From the NCBI GenBank assembly GCA_036346395.1, contig CM070603.1:26569045-26633044 (forward strand): a DNA stretch of 64,000 nt, written 5' to 3'. Origin of the DNA: Hsuehochloa calcarea (taxonomy: Eukaryota; Streptophyta; Magnoliopsida; Poales; Poaceae). Both the position numbers and the translations under genes were made by a program. The notes beneath the pieces are model-generated. The model was not told the origin of the DNA, made no database searches, and worked only from the letters and a program-made list of their open reading frames with translations. Shown in pieces: positions 56,350 to 64,000 of the stretch (position 1 is its first letter; every line of letters starts with the position of its first letter).

Positions 56350-57366
56350 TGCCGAGGGCAGGAACCGGAGGAGGAGGAGGAGGAGCCAAGCCTTCGTTGG
56401 GACGGGAGAGGGGGAGGGGGCCCAGCTGCAGTGGGACGCGGCCGCGGGTTGTAGGTGGAGACCCGAGAGCCTACGTCGTGAGCGTGACCTCATGGGCCGT
56501 GCCCTGACGAGCGGGCCCCTTTGGTGGGGACCATAAAGTCTACGACGACCACCATAGGCTCCTTGGTCTCTCTTGCTTGCTGTGCTCTCATGCAACGGGC
56601 GGTTCCGTCCGTTCGGGGTTTTCCCCGTACGCACGTGACGGGATACGGGGCGCGGTTACGCGGCGGCCGTGGTGGTTGCTTTTGTTGGGAAACTTAGCCT
56701 CGGCCGGCAGTTTTGCCCGTAAGAGTTCCTCGGTCTATAAATAAGGTTTTTTTTTAAAAAAATATATCTTATACTTATTTGTTTAGAAAAAAAAAAAAAA
56801 AAGAAGAGAGAAGAAGTTCCTATATCTCTGTATTCATTTACTTTCCGTACTTTTGTATATGTGCCATTCCACCTCATTTACTTTGTATGTGTGCAATTCT
56901 ACCACATTTACGAGGTGATTGATTAGACTGGACTCGCTAGTGATAGTTCCTCAACACGATATGCTCGGATCGAAAGGTAATCGTCGAAACACTCGTAGAT
57001 TTAATCGCATCTTCTAGTTTGTTTTTCTACGGTATAAATCCGCCTAATCTACTGCTAGCTGGCTTGGAGTCGCCCGCTAAGCTGATCGGTAGATTGCATG
57101 AAGGAGTAAATTTTGATTGCAGTAGATTGCATGAATGAAAAAAGGAAGAAGAACTGCCGCACGAGCACTCTGCCGCTCGCCTTGCGCCGCATTGGCCGCC
57201 TCAAGACCGCCTATAGCCAGCGTCATACCGAGTCGCGCCGTGCGCATCACCAAGGCCGTGCCGCCCGCACGCGGTCGAGCCACCCGCACTAGCCATCTCG
57301 CAGACGCACCGCCGCGCCACTCCACGCGCATGCCACCTCGTGCAGATGAGTCACCGCGTTGCTCGG
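56350..57366 (-). promoter_or_regulatory. Probable 5' untranslated and promoter region of PABP
   Basis: The GC-rich stretch up to about 56,690 (with GGA repeats near 56,370-56,384) directly precedes the PABP start codon on the minus strand and should hold the 5' UTR. Further up it is AT-rich, with an A-run near 56,786-56,802 and a short tandem repeat of AGTAGATTGCATGAA around 57,087-57,136. A copia element begins at 57,367. No precise TATA box or start site can be assigned. Confidence 0.4.
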
Positions 57367-58903
57367 TGAAAGCATCTAGGCCCCTAAAAATTATATTTTG
57401 GTAATTAATGACATTATGTGAATATGGGACTAACATGTTTGTTGAAGTGATTTCAAGGCATAGTCCCAAATGACAAAGTGAAACCAAGGAGCTGCATGTC
57501 AAAGAATGTTGAGATGATGAAATTGATCTCAAAGACAAGGTACAAATAGACTAGGACCCCTTTGAATTTTACCGGTCTTTGGAGTATGGAGGAAGACCGG
57601 ATTATAGGATAAATATCGTACTATTAAGGGGGAGCTTGTCTAGTAGCTTGAAAGCATCTCATTATGCCTTTGGATCAACTTAGGATCATGCATGTTCTTT
57701 TGGTTTGGTTTAAAAAGAAAATTCTTTTTCTCGACACAATCGGAAGTTCCAAGATGTGTATCGAGGAACTTCACATGGGTTCCTCCAAAAGATCTGCGCT
57801 TGATTTTTCCAGAGAGCATCCATTTTCGGGACTTAGCCGATTTCTCAAAGTGCGGAAGTTCCACAATGATACGAGCGGAAGTTCCGATTATCGGTTGCTC
57901 CGAAATATGTGCGGAAATTTTTCCAGAGAGCATCCGTTTTGGGGACTTAGCCGATTTCTCGAAGTGCGGAAGTTCCGCAATGATACGAGCGGAAGTTCCG
58001 ATTATCGGTTGCTCAAATATGTGCGGTCGTTTTTTCGAGAGCACCCTTTTGGGGACTTAGCTGCCATGAGTGCGGTAGTTCCACAGTGGAAAAGCGGATC
58101 TTCCGATTAATCTAAGAACCGAATCTGCTGGCGGAAGTTCCGCACATAAATCCAACGGCTAGTTCGAGCATTTAATGCTCACCGTAATGACCGCTATAGG
58201 TGCACTCGATTGAAGGCGGAAGTTCCGCACATTACACCGCGAAGTTCCGATTTCCAGAGTTTTGCCTCGATTTTCGCATAACGGTCATATTTGGTTGTGG
58301 GGGTATAAATACACCCCACCACCAAGGACGGGTTGTTGAGCATTCATTCAATTCATTTGAGCCTTGAGCACTCCTCTCACTCCTCATTTACTCTCTTTGC
58401 ACACATTTGTGAGGTAGTGAGCAAGAACAAGAGCATTGCATGATTAGTTGATCCTTTGGCTCTTGATTGCCGCAAGTGAAAGGTCAAGTTCTATTCTCTT
58501 GGTGCTTGTCGGCACCTAGACGACTTGGCGGAGGTTGCTCGGTGATCTCTTCAAGAAGCTTGTGAAGAGACCCGCTGTTTGGTTGTGATTGGTCGGTGTT
58601 CACCAACTCCGAGAGGAGGAAGAACAACCAAGTGATCGAGGGTAGGCTTAATTTGTGAAGCCGGCTTGAGGGATCAAGCTTCCTCAACGTGGACTAGTGA
58701 AGATCGACAAATCTTCGATACCACGGAAAACCCCTTGTCCTTGTGCGGTTAATTCTTGTCTTTACTTATTGCACTTATTTTTGTAGCTCATAGATTGTGA
58801 TAAATATCTTTGATTAGAGTATCTTGCTAATTTGGGTAATTTGATTAAGAAAATTTAGAAACCTCCTATTCACCCCCTCTAGTCGGTTATCCTTGATCCT
58901 ACA
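57367..58903 (+). repeat. 5' LTR of the copia element (1,537 bp)
   Basis: It starts TGAAAGCATCTAGGCCCC, ends GATCCTACA, and is directly followed by the primer-binding site. A TATA-like GGTATAAATACAC at 58,303-58,315 is a likely promoter. The possible target duplication on the left is CTCGG (57,362-57,366) and cannot be checked on the right. Confidence 0.85.
57807..58260 (+). repeat. 114-bp tandem repeats and GCGGAAGTTCCGC palindromes in the LTR
   Basis: The unit starting TTCCAGAGAGCATCC at 57,807 repeats at 57,921, and partly at 58,034. The word GCGGAAGTTCC(A/G) occurs about six times (57,855; 57,876; 57,966; 57,987; 58,132; 58,217), several as full palindromes. Such palindromes are a known mark of Sirevirus LTRs. 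Confidence 0.85.
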
Positions 58904-58905
58904 AG

Positions 58906-58917
58906 TGGTATCGAGCT
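58906..58917 (+). other. Primer-binding site, tRNA-iMet type with a one-base loss
   Basis: TGGTATCGAGCTTGG follows the LTR after two bases. It matches the usual TGGTATCAGAGC except that one A is missing in CAGAG, again next to a CG. Confidence 0.8.
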
Positions 58918-58957
58918 TGGTCTCTAATTTTAGACTTAACCGCCTAGGAGAGAAAGG

Positions 58958-60884
58958 ATGGCTAGCGAGGAATGTCTATAGGCAAGGCTCTCTATTTGAC
59001 TGGATCAAATTATTCTTATTGGAAAATTAGAATGTCAATCTATTTAAAGGCCATGAGCCCAAGCGTATGGAGAATTGTAAGTGAAGGTTTCGTTATGCCA
59101 CTTGATCCCACACACCCCACACACCCCACGTATCAAGACGAACGAAACTCTCACCTCAATGCTCAAGCAATGAATGCTCTCTTTGGAGCTTTAAACGCTG
59201 ATGAGTTCAATCGCGTGAGCAACCTTGAAATCGCCACGAGATATGGACCACGCTCTCAAATTCATGAGGGCACATCCACGGTTAAAGAAGCCAAATTGCA
59301 TAGGCTTAGGATCAATATGAGACATTTACAATGTTGCCTCAAGAGAGTATCACCGAAATGTACTCTAGACTCAACAACATTGTAAATGAGCTCAAGGGTC
59401 TTGGTACTAATTTGCTTGACATTGATGTTGTGCGCAAGATGCTTAGGGCTCTTCCCGACAGTATTTAAATGTTGGTGACATTGTTTCTCAACTCTCTCGA
59501 GTTGCCAAGAATGACACCAACCGGGCTTTTGGAAAATCTCATCACAAATGAGCTCTACAAGAAAGACAAAGAAGAGCTCATGGAGTCCACTTCCTCAAGA
59601 AAGAAAGTTACCGCTTTTAAGGCAAAAGCGGAATCAAGCGATGAAGAAGATGAGGATGAAGACTCCGAGGAAGAGTTTGCCCTCCTTGTGAGGAGGATGA
59701 AGAAGTTCATGAGGAGACGTCCTCATCGAAGCTTCAATTTCGATAAGATTGCAAAAGGGCAATCATCCAATGAGAAGAAGCGCTATAGCAACATTCGTTG
59801 CTATGAGTGTGATGAGAAGGGCCACATTGCCTCTCATGGCCCAACCAAAAAGGATGACAAGGGTAAGTCATCAAAGAAGAAAGAATTCAATGGAAAGAAG
59901 AAGCTTTTCAAGAGGCTTCACAAGGATGGCAAGAATGAAGCCCATATCGGAGAATGGGACTCCGACAAGGAGTTTTCGGATTCCGACTCCGACTCCGATA
60001 TTGAGGGGTCCTCCAAGAAAAGAGGACTTGTTGGTATTGCTATCAAGGAGGCTCCATCGCTATTTTCAACTCCCACTTGCCTCATGGCAAAAGGAGAAAA
60101 GGTAAAATCTCCTGATAATGAAGAACCCTCCTATGATGAGCTCATGGATATGCTTGAAGAATTAAATGAATATCTTGGAATGGAAAAAGCTAAATTTAGA
60201 GTCTTAAAGAAAGAGCATATATCTTTGAAGAACTCTTATGATGAATTAAAAGAAGCTCATGATTTGCTTGTACAAGATAAGTCTTACACTAGCATTGGTA
60301 TTGCTTGCGATATTCAAGAAAAAATGCCTAGTGTAAATATTGCTAGAACTAGCATATCCACTTCTTGCGATGATTTGCTTGCTATACCATGTAGCTCAAG
60401 TGTTGATTCAAAAATTGAAAATGCTAAATCTTGTGATAAGCTATTTGTAGAGAATAGTGAGCTAAAGGAGCAAGTCACCAAGCTAAGTAAGAGCTTGGAA
60501 AGATGCTTCAAGGGTAAGTCTACTCTTGACAAGCTTTTGAGTGAGCAAAGGTGCTCATTCAATAAGGAAGGGCTTGGGTATGTGCCCAAGAAAGGTAAGA
60601 AACCGGTAAACAAGCCCGTGAGGTTTGTTAATCAAAATGGTAAGTTTTGCACAAAATGCCGGGAAATAGGACATGTTCAACAAAAGTGTCCAATTGGTAA
60701 GGTTTCATCAATTGGCTTGTTTGATTCTTGTTATATGCTCAAAAAGGCCAAAGATGAGAAAGTGATTGCTAGGTTTGTTGGCACCTCAATTTTAGGTGTT
60801 AAGAAGAATGCCATTTGGGTGCCCAAATCTTTGATAACTAACCTCCAAGCACCCAAACAAATATGGGTACCTAAAAGAACTTGA
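58958..60884 (+). pseudogene. Gag region of the copia element
   Basis: An ATG at 58,958 is stopped after seven codons; a shifted frame from 58,972 reads ALYLTGSNYSYWKIRMSIYL, the start of a copia Gag (DUF4219/UBN2 type). A second open stretch, 59,469-60,884, has acidic and Lys-rich parts and a knuckle RCYECDEKGHIASHGP that has lost its last Cys. A long coiled-coil-like region follows, then an intact knuckle CTKCREIGHVQQKC (about 60,649-60,690). The frame break lies at about 59,380-59,468. It packages the RNA in intact elements; here it is broken. Confidence 0.82.
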
Positions 60885-60896
60885 TTTCTTTTGTAG

Positions 60897-61620
60897 GTGA
60901 ACTACAAGACCGGTGGAAGTCATTGGGTGCTCGATAGTGGATGCACTCAACACATGACCGGAGACCGAAAAATGTTCACCTCATTTGAGAATGGGAGCGG
61001 AAATGAAAAGATCACATTTGGTGACAATAGCAAAGGAAATGTAATTGGCTTAGGTAAAATTGCTATCTCAAATGACCTTTCCATTTCAAATGTATCTTTA
61101 GTGGAAACATTGAATTTCAATTTGCTATCCGTTGCTCAATTATGTGATCTTGGATTAACTTGCTCTTTCTCTAAAAGGAGGTTACTATTTTTAAAGAAAA
61201 AGAAAAGAAATGATTTTTAAAGGTTTTAGATTCGGCAATCTTTATTTGGTTGATTTCTCCTCAAATGAATCTTGTTTGAAAACTTGTTTGATTGCAAAAA
61301 CTTCAATGGGTTGGCTATGGCATAGAAGGTTAGGTCATGTGGGAATGATTCAACTTAAAAAGCTTTTTAAACATGACTTAGTGGTTGGCTTGAAGGATGT
61401 GAAGTTTGACAAAATAGACTTTGTAGTGCTTGCTGCCGGAAAGCAAGTGGCTAACTCTCATCCTTCCAAAAGTATCATGTCAACTTCTAGGCCATTAGAG
61501 CTCTTACATATGGATTTGTTCGGGCCAACAACCTATAAGAGCATTGGGGGCAATAGCTATTGTTTAGTCGTTGTAGATGATTACTCTAGATATACATGAG
61601 TATTCTTCTTATATGACAAA
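60897..61620 (+). pseudogene. Protease and N-terminal integrase of the copia element
   Basis: HWVLDSGCTQHMTGD at 60,920-60,964 is the aspartic protease active site (DSG). After a frame change at 61,210, WHRRLGHVG (GAG pre-integrase zinc-binding region) follows, then LHMDLFGPT and VVVDDYSRYT, the first part of the integrase core with two acidic residues. A stop follows at 61,597-61,599. Confidence 0.82.
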
Positions 61621-62600
61621 TGTGAAGCCTCCAAGATTTTTAAAAGTTTTGCAAAAAGGGCTCAAAATGAATTTGATTTCAAAATAAAGAAAATCAGAGT
61701 GATAATGGTTCCAGTTCAAAACACTAATATTGAAGATTATTGTGATGAACTTGAATAAAGCATGAGTTTTCCACTACCTACACTCGAGCAAAATGGAGTT
61801 GTAGAGAGGAAAATCGTACATTAATAGAAATGGCTAGGACAATGCTTGATGAGTATAATACTCCGATCGCTTTTGGCGGAAGCCATTAATACCGCTTGTC
61901 ATGCCATAAATCGCCTTTATTTGCATAGGCTTTTGAAAAAGACTTCCTATGAACTCCTTATTGGAAGAAAACCAACATCTCTTACTTTAGAGTATTTGGT
62001 TGCAAATGCTATATCTTAAGAAAGGGTGTTCGACTTTCTAAATTTGCAAGTCTGGTGTGATGTTGGTTTTCTACTAGGTTATTCTTCAAATAGCAAAGCA
62101 TATCGTGTCTTTAACAAAACTAGTGGTATTGTTGAAGAAAGACACGATGTACAATTTGATGAAACTAACGGCTCTCAAGAAGAGCAAGAAGATTTTGATG
62201 ATGTAGGTAATGGAGCTCTTATGGAAGCAATGAAGAATATACAAATTGGGGATATTAAGCTTAAAGAAGATCAAAATGAACCATCATCGTCCATGAGAGT
62301 TGAGCCACCTACCTCTTCCGTGACAAATGAAATTAATCAAAATCAAGAAGATGTCAAGGAAGGTGATCAATCATTTAATCTACCTCAAAGAATCCACAAC
62401 GCAATAGCTAAAGACCATCCAATAGACCAAATATTGGGCGAAGTAAGCAAAGGTGTCCAAACTCGCTCTCGTATTGCTTCTTTTTGTGAACATTACTCTT
62501 TTGTTTCCTCTTTGGAACCAAAGCGTATAGATGAAGCACTAGAAGATCCGGATTGGGTGAATGCTATGCATGAGGAGCTAAATAACTTCACCAAATGATG
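61621..62600 (+). pseudogene. Rest of integrase and spacer of the copia element
   Basis: Broken frames continue the integrase (about 61,600-62,060). A linker at 62,026-62,598 follows, with the LLGYSSNSKAYRVFNKTSG segment at the integrase C-terminus, an acidic region, and the RPT..IA..-like lead-in to reverse transcriptase ending EELNNFTK then a stop. Confidence 0.72.
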
Positions 62601-62601
62601 T

Positions 62602-64000
62602 TTGACAATGGTGGAAAGACCCAAGGAGCATAATGTCATTGGCACAAAATGGGTCTTTCGAAATAAACAAGATGAAAATGGAGTTGTGGTAAGAAACAAG
62701 GCAAGGTTAGTTGCTCAAGGATATACTCAAGTTGAGGGTTTAGATTATGATGAAACATTTGCACCCGTAGCAAGACTTGATTCTATTCGTATTTTACTTG
62801 CTTTTGCATCATGCTTTGATATTAAATTATTTCAAATGGATGTTAAAAGTGCTTTCTTAAATGGCAAAATATCTGAACTTGTTTTTGTTGAACAACCTCC
62901 GGGTTTTGAAGATCCCAAAAATCCTAATCATGTGTATAAACTCTCAAAGGCGCTATATGGTTTAAAGCAAGCTCCTAGAGCATGGTATGAGCGCCTTCGA
63001 GATTTTCTACTCTCTAAGGGATTCAAAATCGGAAAGGTTGATACAACTTTGTTTACTAAAATTATTGATGATGATTTCTTTGTTTGTTAAATTTATGTTG
63101 ATGATATAATTTTTGGTTCCACTAATCAAGATTTTTGCAAGGAATTTGGTGATATGATGTCTAGGGAGTTTGAGATGTCAATGATAGGGAACTCAGTTTC
63201 TTCCTTGGACTTCAAATCAAACAACTCAATGATGGGGTCTTCATAAGTCAATCCAAGTATGTGAAGGATTTACTCAAAAGATTCGGCATGGATGACGCAA
63301 AGCCCATCAAGACTCCCATGGCTACAAATGGACATCTTGATCTAAACGAAGGAGGTAAATCTGTTGATTTAAAGCTTTATAGGTCTATGATTGGTAGTTT
63401 GCTTTATCTTACCGCATCTAGGCCTCGATATTATGTTTAGCGCTTGCATGTGTGCACGCTTTCAATCGGCTCCAAAAGAATGTCATTTAATGGTCACAAA
63501 AGAATATTAAGATATTTAAAGCATTCCTCAAGTATTGGCCTTTGGTATCCAAAAGGTGCTAAATTTGATTTGATTGGATATTCGGATTCGGATTATGCGG
63601 GTTGTAAAGTGGATAGAAAAAGCACCTCGTGGAGTTGTCAATTTTAGGTAGATCCTTAGTGTCATGGTCTTCTAAGAAACAAAACTCATTGTTCTTTCCA
63701 CCGCCGGCGAATATGTTTCGCAGTAGTTGTTGTGCACAATTGCTTTGGATGAGGCAAACATTGATGGACTATGGAATAACATTTGATAAAATGCCTCTTT
63801 GTGTGATAATGATAGTGCAAAGAAAATAGCCAACAACCCCGCCCAACATTCAAGAACCAAGCATATAGATATCCGCCATCATTTCCTTAGAGATCATGTG
63901 TGCAAGGGAGATATTGAAATTAGCAACATTTGCACTGAAAATCAATTAGCAGATATCTTTACCAAACTTTTAGATGAAGGCCGCTTTTGCCTATTGAGGA
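62602..64000 (+). pseudogene. Reverse transcriptase and RNase H of the copia element, cut by window end
   Basis: The frame at 62,602-63,090 has NKARLVAQGYTQVEG, FQMDVKSAFLNG and YGLKQAPRAWYE. A stop stands directly before IYVDDIIFGSTN (63,092-63,127), the catalytic YVDD. RNase H pieces follow: ILRYLKHSSSIGL, YSDSDYAGCKVDRKSTS (63,580-63,630) and LADIFTK near 63,950. Several stops and one- or two-base shifts are present. Confidence 0.85.

Larger units (their letters stand above)
57367..64000 (+). mobile_element. Decayed Sirevirus-like Ty1/copia retrotransposon, 3' end outside window
   Basis: 5' LTR 57,367-58,903, primer-binding site at 58,906, gag with two zinc-knuckle regions, then protease, integrase, reverse transcriptase and RNase H in the copia order. 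The element is cut by the window end just after the ADIFTK motif near the end of RNase H, so the 3' LTR is not seen. Stops and frameshifts are present in gag, integrase and reverse transcriptase. The LTR start TGAAAGCATCTAGGCCCC and the palindromic GCGGAAGTTCCGC repeats point to the Sirevirus lineage. Confidence 0.88.

Overview
The window is nuclear DNA of a grass-type plant, most likely Poaceae. The evidence is GC-rich first exons beside AT-rich intergenic DNA, plant splice junctions (GT...AG), long-LTR chromovirus-type Ty3/gypsy elements, a Sirevirus-like Ty1/copia element, two CACTA transposons with grass-type subterminal repeats, and short hAT/Stowaway-like elements. The species cannot be named from the sequence alone.

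Only two host genes are supported, and they face each other. (1) A plus-strand, seven-exon leucine-rich-repeat receptor-like pseudokinase (25,726-30,899, 756 residues predicted, reading frame intact across all joins). (2) A minus-strand cytoplasmic poly(A)-binding protein gene whose seven exons lie scattered over 31,565-56,349. The PABP copy has been pulled apart by transposons. A 5.2 kb CACTA element with a perfect ATG target duplication sits inside exon 5. Intron 1 is about 16.5 kb because it holds a solo LTR that is itself split by a 10.5 kb CACTA element. Two frameshifts in exon 2 also break the frame.

Layout. 1-4,075: two related long LTRs in opposite orientation, the first apparently inserted into the second. 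4,076-5,710 and 15,692-15,960: flanks resembling the end of a copia-type element. 5,711-15,691: a complete non-autonomous Tekay/Del-like element with a perfect GTTTT target duplication, 3.6 kb LTRs, a broken gag and no reverse transcriptase or integrase core. 15,800-24,500: repeat debris with no convincing gene, including a LINE-like remnant, an LTR fragment, a TA microsatellite, a Stowaway-like element, and a hAT-type element with a perfect 8-bp duplication. 24,506-25,547: a large fold-back element ending about 180 bp before the kinase start codon. 25,726-30,899: receptor pseudokinase. 31,565-56,349: PABP with its inserted elements. 57,367-64,000: a decayed Sirevirus-like copia element that runs off the window.

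A sequence-quality signal runs through the window. The two LTRs of the 5,711-15,691 element are identical over long AT-rich stretches but differ by clusters of 1-4 base compound indels next to CG-rich motifs. The hairpin arrays of the large CACTA show one motif rewritten in several short ways. This suggests consensus errors at CG-rich, probably methylated, sites rather than ordinary mutation. Frameshifts in the transposon genes, and possibly in PABP, should be read with that in mind. I found no clearly new molecular system. The most interesting structures are the exploded PABP gene, the CACTA with a Ulp1-protease-like gene and three hairpin arrays, the gag-only long-LTR element, and the fold-back element in the kinase promoter.
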